DNA from: Adenophora triphylla var. japonica
Lineage: Eukaryota > Streptophyta > Magnoliopsida > Asterales > Campanulaceae
Length of the DNA stretch: 64,000 nt
Direction of reading: 5' to 3'
Assembly (NCBI GenBank): GCA_022495995.1
Contig: JAFEMH010000754.1
Location: forward strand, 558,001 to 622,000
Made by a program: the position numbers and the translations under genes. This document shows positions 21,069-32,042 of this stretch, one piece after another (positions within the stretch are counted from its first letter, which is position 1; every line of letters begins with the position of its first letter). The notes beneath the pieces were generated by a model, which was given only the letters and a program-made list of their open reading frames with translations, was not told the DNA's origin and did not search any database.

Positions 21069-21247
21069 AGCAAACCCTTCTTCCTCAAACCCTTTTACCA
21101 TCTTCAAACCCTCAAATTGCTTTTTAGAGAGAGAAAATTCTTGCTACGTATTTGTGTGTTTTCTTCCTTCGAATCTATCTTCGAATCCCCCCTCGTAAGT
21201 GATTTTGCTTTTGTTTCTTCATCTCTTTTTATTTCTTCTGGGATTTG

Positions 21248-22842
21248 ATGACTACCCGTGATTTTGGCCCCTGTCATCCGTTAGAACTAGGGGATGGGAG
21301 CACTCCGGATACCTTTTCCGTTTGTAAATGGACAGGGGGAATCTATAGGAAGGTGGCCATTGGATGGCTAAGGCTGTCTATGGAGTGCTTCCAATACTTC
21401 TGCGAAAAATACCAGTGGGGGCCGTTTGTCCCACCTCGGTTGTGGGAGGCCAAGAAGAAGAAAATTATTGTGAACGATGATGTTTTGGTGTTGAATACGA
21501 GTAGGTTGAGAAATTTTGTAATGGGAGTTTTGTGCAGGTTTCCCCACGAGAGAGATCAGGCTTTGAACGTCATTGAACTAGTGAGGAGAGCGATTTGCGT
21601 CCCCGAAGTGATAGTTGACTGGGAGAAGGTTGAACTGATGGATTCCAATCAAACTAGTGAGGGTCGGGCACAGGGTTCCGAGGATCTGAGCGATCCCTTG
21701 GATGCTCTCCCTCTGAATACTATTTTTCCTGAAGCTGTGATCGGGGCCCCTGGTGTGCCTATGGTCGAATTGAGTAGCAGTGAGGAGCTTGACCCCTTGG
21801 AAAGTGAGATGGCCGGAGGCGAGGAAAGTGAACCTGAGGTGGCCCCTGCTCGTGGTTCATCCACCGATCTCTTTGGCTCGATGAGCATGGAGACCGAGGA
21901 TGATGAACGCGAGGAAGGAGACCGGATGGCTGCGAGCACCTCTAGAAAGGCAACAAAAATTGTTGATGCCTTCGAGGAGGATTCTGAGGAGGTCCCTGCT
22001 CGAGGTAGAGGTAAGAGACCTGCTGTTGAGGTAAATCCTGGCCGAGGCCGCAAGAGGAAAGCCAAGGAGGTGGCTACCATAGACTGGGAAGAGGAGATAT
22101 ACACCCTCTACAACGTTGACCCCAAGCGATTCCGCGTCCGCACACTTGGCCACGTTCAGATAAAGGGGAAGGACAAGATGCGGCCAGAGATTGTAGCAGA
22201 TGTCCGCGAGGACAATAGGGCCTGCATTTTCTATGGGGCTCAGTTCGAGAATAGCCTAAGACTTCCCCTGATCCCTTCATCTACTTTTTCCTGAATTTCA
22301 ACCGCTGTCTTCCCATGCACCTGACTCCCAATGCCATTAGAGCCCTTGTCTCGTTTATAACTGTTTGCAGGGTTTTGGGCTATGAACCCTCCCTTTCTGG
22401 GCTTTATGCCTATTACCAAAACTAAATTAGTAATGGCAACCTGGGTTTGAAGGCTAAGAATAACTCTCCCCGAACCTTCTCTGCCCCTTCAAACAAATTT
22501 GACCAATGGAACCAGAGGAACATTTTGGTCATAAAGTCTAGGTTCGGCTGGGCTTTCCCCAAACCTTCCAGTCCTGTCCCGATGAAGGTGGCCGCTTCTT
22601 CGTATCCTAACCCAGCTCTTTCCGAGGCTCTGCGCATTGCCCTGGAGACCCATTTTGCCAAGTATATCACCATTGGGGTGCAACCCGTTTATGACGTGGG
22701 CGCGATAGTGGACTATGAGCTCTTGTTGATCTACTTAGAGGTGGCCCCTCGGAGGGAGGGTAGCTACTATGCCCCTAGAGTAGAGATAGAGTCCCAACCT
22801 CGTGACCCTGATTGGAGGGTGCACAAATTTTATCGAGTTTGA
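21248..22842 (+). pseudogene. Antisense gene of element B, exon 1: Transposase_28-like, broken
   Basis: I place the start at ATG 21248 (MTTRDFGPCH); the codon before it is only TTG. The middle is acidic with a basic patch (GRGRKRKAKE). The family block follows: CIFYGAQFENSLRLPL, then, after a one-base loss near 22272, DPFIYFFLNFNRCLP and ITVCRVLGYEPSL. A TAA at 22423-22425 interrupts the second part, which continues to 22842 (RDPDWRVHKFYRV). It aligns domain for domain with exon 1 of element A, but without the Cys/His cluster. Two lesions make this copy inactive. Confidence 0.72.
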
Positions 22843-22988
22843 AATTTGTTGCAAAACTTGCATGGCTTTGGGCGGCCTCGAATGCGAGCCTCCGGAACTG
22901 ATTGGTCTCTATTCATTTTGAGACTTGTCTTTGATTGCACTTTTTTTTTGAAAAACTGTCGCCTAATCAATCTTTTTTCTTTTCAAAG
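22843..22988 (+). other. Probable intron 1 of the antisense gene (element B)
   Basis: A T-rich tract and acceptor TTTTTTCTTTTCAAAG end at 22988. The position matches intron 1 of element A. The donor is not clear (a GTTTGA near 22837 is the best candidate). Confidence 0.45.
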
Positions 22989-23013
22989 TAGACACAGAGG
23001 AGTATAACTTCTG

Positions 23014-23691
23014 ATGGCTCCTTTGAGTGCTGCTGAGCTGAAGGCCCGGAATCTGCGGGCACAACAGAAAGATGCCGCGAAGAGGAAAGCTGCCCTGGGC
23101 ATGGCACCGGGCAAGGATGCCACTCTGCCCGTGGAAAACAGGATGAATGGCTCAACCCTGGCCGGCCCCCAAGTAATTCTTACTACCAAGGATCTGCCTC
23201 CACCCCATATGGATCCTCCCCCAGCATCAACTGTTCGTGGCTCCCGCTCTCCCAGCCGCACTAACTCCCCTGGCCGCACCATTGCTTCCGGGCACAACCA
23301 AGAGCATTCCAGGAAGAGGACTGAGAGGGATGCTAAGTTGGGGCTCAAGGAGAGGGCCTCAAAGTCTCAAAGGGGTGGGGAAACACAAATTCGTGCTTCC
23401 ACTACTTTTGCCCCGATTTCTTCTACTGCTCCCCTCAGAGGGGGGACTATCTATTCCACTTCCTACCCAGTGGCTTCTCTCAGCACCCGCGAGGAGGCGC
23501 TGGCCGTTAGGAAGAAGCTGGAGGGGGTGCCCGCTATCACAGGGGTTGATCTTTACACCCGTTCGGCCAACAATTCAGTTGCGGGGATTGGCCTCCTGAA
23601 CCGGCTCTACTCCCCGGATTTCTACAAAAATGTAGTGATGAAGGAGAATCCAGCTGCCCTGATGGGGGACATTGGCCTTACCCTTACTGAG
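23014..23691 (+). CDS. Antisense gene of element B, exon 2
   Basis: An open frame of 226 codons runs from ATG 23014 to a complete codon GAG at 23691, followed by a GT donor. It starts with an Ala/Lys-rich helix, contains serine/arginine stretches (RGSRSPSRTNSPGR) and ends with a block that aligns with the end of exon 2 in element A (LNRLYSPDFYKNVVM). The true exon probably starts at 22989, but in-frame TAA upstream of the ATG shows the junction has decayed. Function unknown. Confidence 0.62.
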
Positions 23692-23766
23692 GTTTAGACC
23701 TGTCCCTCCCTTTATTTCAATACTTTGGGCTTTTTGATTCTTTTCTGACTGTCTCTTTCCTCGCAG
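23692..23766 (+). other. Intron 2 of the antisense gene (element B), phase 0
   Basis: It has a GTTTAG donor, a pyrimidine-rich body and acceptor CTCTTTCCTCGCAG at 23766 and is 75 bases long. Splicing keeps frame (LTE|AGNKIM). Its position and phase are identical to 10031-10135 in element A. Confidence 0.7.
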
Positions 23767-24759
23767 GCGGGCAATAAAATTATGCGGTTATGGGAATGCA
23801 CTGATGGGATGGTTGCTGAGCTTGACGGTCAGACCAAAGTTTTGGCGGACAAACTCCGCGAGCTGGCCAAGGCTGAAGAGAAGGTGAAGACCCTAGCCGT
23901 TACTCTTGCTGAGAGGGACGCCACCCTTACTGATAAGGATGCAGATTTGAGAGGCTTCTCCGACTGATTGATTGAGGTTGAGAAGAAGCTGGAGCAGGCT
24001 AAGGGGGAGCGGGATGAGCTCCGTGGGCACAAGATCTCTCTGGAACAGAGGAGTACTGAGCTCTCGAAGAGGTTGGAGATTTCCAAATCGTCAATCTTGA
24101 GTTTGGAGGCTAAGGTAGACGAGCTCTTCGACCAGATGCTGCCCTTAAAGTAGTTTGAGTTGGAGAGGGAGTCTGTAGTGCTTGCCGCCCACAAGGAGGC
24201 AGTGGAGGAGTTCAAGAACTTCAAGGAGTATAAGGAGGCCCTTGCTGCTGAAGGCTTTGCCCAATACGAGGCTGTTTGCCAAACGCAGCTTCGAAACTTT
24301 GCTGCCACGGGGCAGTTTACAGCTCAGCAGTTGGCCTTGATAGGCTCACTCATTACTACTGATGCTGTATGTCTGCCCGGGCATGCACTGGTCCCTCTCT
24401 TCGAGGATGCCGTCAAGAACCTGGAGCTGGCAGTGGCAGCCTCCCTGCCCCCGATGGCCGAGGTCACGGCCACCAGTCTTATTGGTGAGATGGACGCCCT
24501 GAGGTTTGGCGATGAGAAGCTTTCCTATGAGGAGGCTGTTGCTCGCTTTCTCCCCAATGGGCCAGCGATCAGTGATCTCTTCCCCACGCGGCCAGCTCCT
24601 ATCCCCGTCTCCACGGATCCAATCATCTCTCCGCTCATTACTGATTTGACTGTGACGACCAGCCTGCCTTCTCCAACACCGGCCTCTGAGGCGGCCACGG
24701 ATAGTGCGGCCACAGACAGTGCTACCAAAGATCCCAAGGACTTAGATCCTTTAGCTTAG
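23767..24759 (+). pseudogene. Antisense gene of element B, exon 3: coiled coil with two stops
   Basis: One continuous frame is interrupted by TGA at 23965-23967 (FSD*LIEVEK) and TAG at 24151-24153 (LPLK*FELE). The first fits CGA to TGA and the second CAG to TAG, both C-to-T changes. A heptad-rich coiled coil covers 23800-24150 (LAEKKLEQ-type repeats), then a helical region and an Ala/Thr/Pro tail. It ends at TAG 24757-24759. Same architecture as exon 3 of element A. Confidence 0.7.
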
Positions 24760-25809
24760 GATTTTTCTTTTCTTCTTGTTGTAATAGATTGGTAGGACCT
24801 TTGTAATCATTTTTACCTATTAATAGAGGTATTTTTTCTTAATTGCTTGTCTTTCTAGGCTGTTTTGAGTGTTGGAAATACTTGAGTACCTTGGTACTTG
24901 CATTCTTGCTTTTCCTTTTTCCAGAGTTTTTTGACTTGGAACAATTAATTTTTAGACTCTCTTCCGCGGTCAGAGGCATAGTAGGCCTTCTGCCCGCGTT
25001 TTTGAGTTTTCCTAACTCTGTATTCAAAATCTCTTGTATTTTTTGTGAGAGTCAGCCCTATTTCTCTATGATCGCGTTTGTTTGGCCTTGGGACAAATTC
25101 TGAGGCCTTAACCTCATTTTTCTATTTGTCTTTTTTAAACTCCTTTGATCACTCCCATCCATTTACACTTATGTTCCGAACTTGCGATCCGTGGTGTAAG
25201 TACAAAAGTGCTAAGGCAAGCTACTTTCATAGGGCATGTAGAGTGTGGCCGTGAGGCAATATTCTACGCAACAGTAGATAGGGGCATACTGGCCCATTAA
25301 CCTACCGGCATCTGTATCCACGATTGGTGGTTCACGCGGTTTGACCCTTTATTCAAAACTTCTTGAGTTTTTTGTGAGGGTCTTGTGGCGATCATGTAAG
25401 CGGGCTCATATGTTGGCCTTTGTCACATGCAGGCATGCGAGTAAAGGCCCTAAAAAGGGCCTTCGCCCATTTAGTGGGTTCGGACTTTGTCCTTTGTCCC
25501 CACTTGCATCTATATCCACTTTTTCTTGGTGGTATCACGCGGACAGGACAGAGTGTCGTGTCCGCGATCAAGTACGGGGATAACGGCCTTTGTACACATA
25601 TAGATGTGCGGATCGTAATGGATCTTGGCGCATCAGAAGGTAGGGGCTCATATGTTGGCCCTAGAACCTACTGGCATCCGCTTGCGGGCATCCACCTCAG
25701 CTTTTGAGGCTGGCGGGGATTGTGCTACAACAATTTTAACACTAACTTTGCACGAAAATTGATTCAATATTCATACATTCAGAGCTTCTCCTTCCTTTTT
25801 ACAAAGATT
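24760..25809. other. Element B region between antisense gene and integrase, degenerate repeats
   Basis: No coding region is seen. Phrases recur loosely: TTTTTTGTGAG (25040, 25368), GGCTCATATGTTGGCC (25404, 25647) and CTACTGGCATCCGC/CTACCGGCATCTGT (25303, 25668), consistent with a decayed tandem array in the same place as that of element A. TTGTAAT-type signals near 24780-24805 could end the antisense transcript. Confidence 0.5.
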
Positions 25810-26869
25810 TCAAAAGAAGTACTTTCTAAGGTGATCGCTATTCCACGCGTGCTTGAGGTTTTTCCCTTCCTTTGTTCGCAATATGTAGGTACCCTCTTTG
25901 ATTATTTGGGTAACTTCGTACGGACCTTCCCATTTCGGGGAGAGTTTGTTGAAACCAGGTTGGGTCCCTTGGACCTCCACATTTCTGAGTACCCAATCTC
26001 CAACTGAAAAACTTCTCCTATTTACTCTTTTATCATGGTGCTTCTTCGCCTTTTGCTTGTAGTTCACCATTTTTTCATTTGTCCGTATTCTCTTTTCTTC
26101 GAGATCGTTCAGGTCATACCTTCTGTTTGCCTCATTTTGAGTCTCATAGAAGTATGTGACTCTGTACGAGGGTAGGGCAACCTCAACTGGAGCCATTGCC
26201 TCAGACTCATACGTGAGCGATAAAGGAGTTTCTCCTGTTGAGTTTCTGATTGTCGTGCGGACAACCCATAATGCGGTCTGGAGCTCGTCCACCTCGCCCT
26301 TCCAAATTTTTCTTTAAGGCGGTCAGGACTAACTTGTTCGCGGCCTCGGCTTGGCCGTTCCCCTGGGGATATGCAACTGCGGACTGGCGATGTTGTACCT
26401 TCATTCTCTCGCATTCAGCTGTGAATTTTGCAGAGAACTGAGTGTCATTGTCCGAAATTATTGCTCGTGGAACCCCAAATCGGCAATAGATGTGATCATG
26501 GACAAAATTGATAGTATTCTCCTCGGAGATAGTGGCTAAGCCCTTCGCTTCCGTCCACTTGGTAAAATAATCCACGACCACAACGGAATACTTAATGCTT
26601 CCTCGAGCAGTTGGGAATGGTCCAATCAGATCAATCCCCCACGTATCAAACGGTCACGATGGTACAACCAAAGTTTGCTCTGTTGATGGTAGTCTAGGGA
26701 TGTCCGCAAATCGCTGGCACTTACCACACTTTCTTGCGTACTCTTGCGCATCTCTTCTCATCGTAGGCCAATAAAATCCTTGAAATTTGATTTTGTCTGA
26801 GAGAGTGCGAGTACCGGGATGTCCGCCACAAACTCCTTCATGAACCTCATAGAGTAAGTTGGTGGTCAT
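25810..26869 (-). pseudogene. Element B integrase, frameshifted
   Basis: The HHCC finger HEGVCGGHPG ... CGKCQRF lies at 26700-26850. The core has its second Asp in AIISDNDTQF and its Glu in PQGNGQAEAANK. The C-terminal domain VGDWVLRN ... WEGPYEV ends at 25810. The first core Asp is in the frame gap near 26600-26650. At least two frameshifts are present. It is closely similar to the element A integrase. Confidence 0.87.
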
Positions 26870-26949
26870 GTGTGTTTTGACGCATCTTAGCTAAGGCTTG
26901 GTGAATGATCGTCGAAAAAGTACTCCATCCAGGATGAGGTATTTCGCGG

Positions 26950-27510
26950 ACACCTTTCCAATGGCTCTAGCCCTTGCTGGTTCCTCGGGGAGGGTTTGCT
27001 TCTCGATGTAATCCTTGATCTCATCGACCCAGTCCCTTACTTGATCCTCAATATTGTTTATCTGAATTCGATCTATATCAGGTCTCTCCGTGAATTCTGT
27101 CTGGCAATCCGTCTCCAAGTCTATGACTTCTTGATCGGTTATTCTGGAGAGGAGGTCAGCCTCCGTGTTGTCCTCTCTCATGACTTGGTTCAGCTCATAG
27201 TAGGTGAAATTTTTTATGAGGGTTTTTGCCAGACCGCAGTACTGAGTTAGCGCTGGGTTGATCGTGTCATACTCCCCCCTAATTTGATTTACTATGAGCT
27301 GAGAGTCACTATTGATCTCAATATTCTGAACTCCCAAGTCTCTTGCCAATTCCATGCCCGCTATAATCGCTTCATACTCAGCCTGATTGTTCGAAGCTTC
27401 GAATTTGAATCTCAAGGCTCTTTTGAATTTCTCTCCGCAGGGGGCGATCAAGAGTATGCCCGCTCCATTTATTAACTTGTTTGCAGAGCCGTCCACGAAT
27501 AAAGTCCATA
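26950..27510 (-). pseudogene. Element B archaeal-type RNase H
   Basis: The minus-strand frame from 27496 begins DGSANKLINGAGI and has FEASNNQAEYEAIIAGME, EINSDSQLIVNQI and REDNTEADLLSRI. This full set confirms the Tat-type second RNase H. The frame is open from 27496 to 26891 and is the best preserved enzymatic domain in element B. Confidence 0.85.
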
Positions 27511-27559
27511 CTTCTTCTAGACGCTCTTTGTGCTGTATAATCTCAGTGTCCGAGCTATC

Positions 27560-28181
27560 TTAGGCTTCCTCTGCCTCTGCCCGCTTTCTTTTCCCAAGGT
27601 CGCTGTCAGCTAGCTTAAATGAAGGTTTTGCCACAAAATCAGCTAAGGCTGCGCTTTGATTGTCCTTCTCGGGGAGTAGGTGATCTGGCACTCAGTGAGC
27701 TCGATAGACCAAGCTAGCATTCTCCCCGAGGACTATGGTTTGTGTAAAATCTTTCTAAGCGGGGCCTCAGTGAGTACATTTATAGGATGTGCAGAAAAGT
27801 AGGCTCTTAATTTTCGAGCAGATACAAGCAAGGCGTAAGCTAATTTTTCTATATTTAAATAACGCCCTTCTACGGCGGACAGTTCCTTAGATACATAGTA
27901 GACTGGTTTTTGGGAGTTATTATCCTCCCTTACAAGAACAAAGAATACCGCGGATCGAGAATCGTTAAAAATAGAAAAAGTTCTTCCCCGGGCACCGGGC
28001 TGCTGAGTAGAGGGGGCTGCCCGAGGTATCTCTTCACTTCTTCAAAAGCTTGATGGTAGTCTTGACTCCATGCAAATTCGTCAGCTTTCTTCCCCCCTTT
28101 CAGAGTTTTGAAGAAGGGGAGGCATCTCTCTGCTGACCGCGAGATAAAGCGGCCAAGTGCGGTGATGCACCCGTTTAACTT
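27560..28181 (-). pseudogene. Element B RT connection and Gypsy RNase H, heavily decayed
   Basis: Fragments in several frames match the element A order: LGRFISRSAERCLPFFK, QPPLLSSP and the RNase H tail around 27650-27760. Several frameshifts and stops are present. Confidence 0.65.
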
Positions 28182-28950
28182 TTAGACATCTTTCACGCAG
28201 GCAGGAGGCCTCATGTCCAACATCGCTTGAATTTTCTCAGGATTAGATTCAATTTCCCGTTGGTTGACCATGAATCCAAGGAACTTGCCCGCTTTGACCC
28301 CAAATGCACATTTTAGGGGGTTTAGTTTCATGTTATTGCGGCGCAAGTTTGAGAAGGTTTCCTCCACGTCGAGCTCGTGGGAGTTTTCTCTTGTCTTAAT
28401 AACCATTTCATCGATGTAGGCTTCAAGGTTTCTGCCCAGTTGGCTTTTAAAGACAATATTGACCATTCGCTGGTAGGTGGCTTCTGCATTTTTCAGCCCG
28501 AAGGGCATCATTGTATAACATTATGTCTTTTCGCAGCGATGAAAGCTACGGAGCGGACATCTTCAGGAGCCATCCGGATCTGATGGTAACCGGAGTATGC
28601 GTCTATGAAGCTCAATACTCTGTGACCGGCTATTGAATCCACCAATCTATCTATGCGAGGAAGAGGGAAGCAATCCTTGGGGCATGCCTTGTTGAGACCG
28701 GTGAAGTCAACACACATCCTCCACTTGTCGTTGACCTTTTTGACCATGACTACATTTGCTATCCACTTGGGGTAGGATATCTCCTTTATTATCCCCGCTT
28801 TGAGCAGCTTCTCAACCTCTTCCTTGATTGCAATCTCCTTTTTCGGGGAGAAGTATCTTGATTTTTGGTGAATGTTCTTGAAGGATGGGTCATCATTGAT
28901 TTTATGGAGGATCACGTCCTCGCTGATTCCCTGCATATCCTCCACCCTCC
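28182..28950 (-). pseudogene. Element B reverse transcriptase with altered catalytic motif
   Basis: The finger motif AGIIKEISYPKWIANVVMVK and MCVDFTGLN are in one frame, FIDAYSGYHQIRM ends it, and MMPFGLKNAEATYQRM opens the next after a frameshift near 28510. The catalytic box reads YIDE (near 28405-28416) instead of YIDD/YVDD, so the second metal-binding Asp is lost. KCAFGVKAGKFLGFMV follows normally. Confidence 0.88.
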
Positions 28951-29157
28951 ATGCGAACACATCACAATTTGCTCGAAGGAACTCAATAAGGATCCTTCTC
29001 TCCTCAGGGTGAATTTCTAGCCCGACCTTAACAGTTTGATCTGGGAAGTGGAAGTTGATAACCACCTCCTCGAGCTCGTCGCTAGGTCGAAAGTCGCTGA
29101 TTTCACGATTATGCAAGGAGTCAATGACAATTGTTGGGGGGTTGGCCTGGGCTCCGG

Positions 29158-30022
29158 TCAGCGCTGCCATGGAGTATATGACCTCGCAGTCAATCTTTCC
29201 CTCAATTCCCCTATCAATATAAACTCCCTCAATAGGGGCCAACTGTTTGGATTTCTGCTCGTCTTGAGCTCCACCATTGTGGTATGGAAAGAAAGCATGC
29301 CAATAGAAATGGGTGCCGGAACAAGTTCATGGGCTTTCCCTTTTTTCGATTTGTCCTCGCCCTCTTTATGCGGGCAGGATGTCTGGCCTTTCTCTACTTT
29401 TCGCCTCTCCTCTAGTGCTCGGAGGAATCTCTCGGGCAGGTTTTTTATTGTGGCAACCCCGCCCGAGGTGTTAAATTTCACCCTTTGGTGGGAAATGGAA
29501 GCAACTATTCCCAATTCGGCCTGAGCAGTTACGCCGAGAATGGCATTGTATTGGGAAGGAAGATCGACCACCGTGAATGTAATTTTGGTCGTCTTCTGCA
29601 TGGGATTTTTCCCAATAGTCACCTGAAACACTATCGTCCCCTTTACTCCAACGGCGTGATTGGTGAACCCCTCGAGCATGCCCGCATATGGAGTCAGGTT
29701 AGCCTCGGTCATCCTCATGCCTACCAAAGTGTGGTAGTAGTATATCCCTGGCCGCGCCTGTGTCTATTAAAACTCGACCAATGTTTGACCGGTTGATTCT
29801 CATTCTGATGGTGAGGGGTTGGGTAGAGTGGAAGAGGGAGGAGGCAAGTTCACTCCTTTTAAACCCCACTTCTTGCTCCTCCTCGGGAGCCATTGGAGGG
29901 ATCAAGAAAACCTTCTCTAAAGTTCGAATCTGGAGGGAGAGCTGTTTGTTGGATGGAGGCTCCTCCCCAATGAAGTTAATCTCATAGTCACCCAACTCGT
30001 CATCGTAATTGTCTCTCTCCAC
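29158..30022 (-). pseudogene. Element B retropepsin
   Basis: The active site VLIDTGAARDIL is in frame (near 29750-29785), unlike in element A. A frameshift near 29715 moves the downstream half (MLEGFTNHAVGVKG ... LPSQYNAILGVTAQAELGI) to another frame. A further break near 29220 separates it from RT. Confidence 0.8.
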
Positions 30023-30094
30023 CCTCTCAGGACCACGTGGTGCCCGTGTCTGCTGGGGATTACCATTATTGGTGGCATTGTTATGGCCCTTAAC

Positions 30095-31701
30095 CTATTT
30101 TGTTAGCTCCCCATCATTGATTCTTTGCTGAATAATTCGCTTTAACTGGAAGCAGTCCTCAGTGCCGTGCCCGTGGTCATTGTGGTATTCACAGAATTTG
30201 GACCTACTCCTCTCATTTGGCTTTCGGCCCATTGGGGGAGGAGGGGGAAATTCTGAGGCTCTCATGATTACTGCTCGCGGCTCGGTGAGGGGGGTATAAA
30301 TTGTTTCCTCCACAACTTTTCGGAGCTTGTTCGACCCACGGCCTCGGTTCTTTCCCTGATTATTAACGCGGGCAGGTTCCTGGTTGGTGTCCTGGATTTG
30401 ACTTATTCTTTCCTTCGCGGGGACGCGGGCAGGGGCCACATTGGTTTCCTCGGCTGAAGCAATGGCAGAAGCCCTCTCGTACATTTCCTCCACGCTCTTA
30501 GGCCGGTTGGAGGCAAAGTTCATCTTGAGGTACAAGGAGGTGAGACCGCCCTAAAAGCAGAGCCGGATATCACCCTCTTCCAAATCCACAATCTGCTCGC
30601 TCATTTTCCGAAACCGAGAGAAGTAGATTTTGGTGGTCTCGTTATCAGCCTGCTTGACTTGGACAAGATCTGTCTTTGGTCTAGTGGGCTCGCCTGCCCC
30701 GACAAATGCATTCAAAAAGAGGTGCCTGAACTGGCCGTAGGTTTTGATGGACCTGGGCTTGAGGGCCAGCATCCAGGATAAGGCCTTGCCCGTGAAAGTT
30801 GCAGCCAAGGCTTTGCACATCACAGACTCGTCTGATGAGAATAGGGCCATCTGTCCCTCAAACCGTCCCATATGGCTTTTGGCGTTTTTAGAGCAATCAT
30901 ATGTCTCCATTTGGGGGGCTTTCCCTTCTGAATGGGTGCCCGAGCAATCTTGTCGATGAAGGCATCCATGGTGCGGCCACACCTCTGTGCTGCTTTTTGG
31001 TGGGTCTCCCACATCTCGTGCATAAATTTGACAAATTCAGGGCTCTGATTGTCAACCTTCTGCTTCTTGGCACATGGAGTCACGGCCTTCTCCCCGGCGT
31101 GAGCCAAGGGTCTGGCTTGGGACTTCGCATGGCGATTAGATTGTGTTTCTTCCCCTACCTCCTCGCTATCATCCACATGCACTATACTGCGTCTGGGCAC
31201 CTGATCGCGGTTGAGGGTTGGTTCATCCCGTTTTGCCCCCCTAGTTTGACTAGCAAACGAGTTAGCAGGGGCTCGTTGGGAAAACCTTTGGGACCCTTGA
31301 GGGAGTGGTACTCCGTCATTTACCTCTATTTCAAACAGGTCCATCTAAGCATCGTTGATGGCCATGGCCTCAGCGACCAGTTTGGATTTGGCGGCCAGGA
31401 TCTCCTGTCTCTTCAGGATCTGCTTGGGAGAGAGAGGAGTGTTAGGGGAGGCAGCTTTTATAGGAGTGCGGGGAGTTCTTGGGCTGGTGTTTAGGAGAGC
31501 TTGGGCTTTTTCAGCTCGGGCTTCATCCATCAGCCTGTGTATAACCTTTTGAGCGGGGGAGAGGGTGTTTTGGCCTTGAGAACGGGCCCCCATCCTGTTA
31601 AAAATAGAGGTAGTGGGCCTATCCTTATTGACATTGGAAGGGGACGCATGGTCATCTCTCTCAATGGTCAAATGACCGGTATTCTCCAAAATCCTAGACA
31701 T
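30095..31701 (-). pseudogene. Element B gag
   Basis: The ATG at 31701 lies about 105 bases after the PBS. An in-frame TAG (31347-31345) precedes MDLFEIEV. A frameshift near 30910 follows, then the gag core (TFTGKALSWMLALKPRSI, FLNAFVGAG), an in-frame TAG near 30551 and a zinc knuckle FCEYHNDHGHGTEDC near 30150-30195. TAG at 30097-30095 separates it from the protease frame, which is otherwise continuous. It lacks the RS repeats of the element A gag. Confidence 0.83.
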
Positions 31702-31806
31702 ATTTGAAAAAGAAAATGACTGAAAAAGAAGAGCCTTTTGACAGTCAGTTGTTTAGAACACGAGGGGTGTCTGAAAACAAAGAATTTACGAGAAACAAAA
31801 TGACGT

Positions 31807-31824
31807 TTCCCGGCAATGGAACCA
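31807..31824 (-). promoter_or_regulatory. Primer binding site of element B
   Basis: TGGTTCCATTGCCGGGAA on the minus strand, one base from the LTR, is identical to the PBS of element A. Confidence 0.8.
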
Positions 31825-31825
31825 C

Positions 31826-32042
31826 TGATGACGCCAAGCTTTTCAGGGTCAGAGCAGTTCAAGGATATCTGGCAGGATATATTTAGTGGTTGGATGTACC
31901 TATAACACAACACAAATGAAGCACCATTAAGGTCAAAGTTGGATGTTACTCCAACTCAGGCCCTCGGGTGTGAGAGTAAGAATACTGAGAAATAAGGCTT
32001 GGAATGCCTTGAATGTGTGTGAGTGTTTAGGGTTTGAGAGCA
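31826..32042 (-). repeat. 5' LTR remnant of element B (R/U5 side only)
   Basis: It aligns with 19812-20028 of the 3' LTR, ending at GTTTGAGAGCAA. Everything further right, including the TATA box equivalent to 20084-20093, is absent and replaced by CACTA transposase sequence. Confidence 0.9.

Larger units (their letters stand above)
19812..32042 (-). mobile_element. Element B: Tat-type Gypsy retrotransposon, 5' LTR truncated
   Basis: It has the same layout as element A, with full 3' LTR 19812-20670, PPT, antisense gene 21248-24759, integrase, two RNase H domains, RT, protease, gag and PBS. The 5' LTR survives only as 31826-32042 and then switches to CACTA transposase sequence. Over those 217 bases I count about 7 differences between LTRs (about 3 percent), so B looks older than A. 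With its 5' U3 and TATA box gone it cannot start its own transcript. The target duplication cannot be checked. Confidence 0.9.

Noticed and set aside
23237..23599. Pro/Leu-rich alternate frame inside exon 2 of the element B antisense gene
   Set aside because: Shadow frame; the other frame aligns with element A and connects to proper splice sites.
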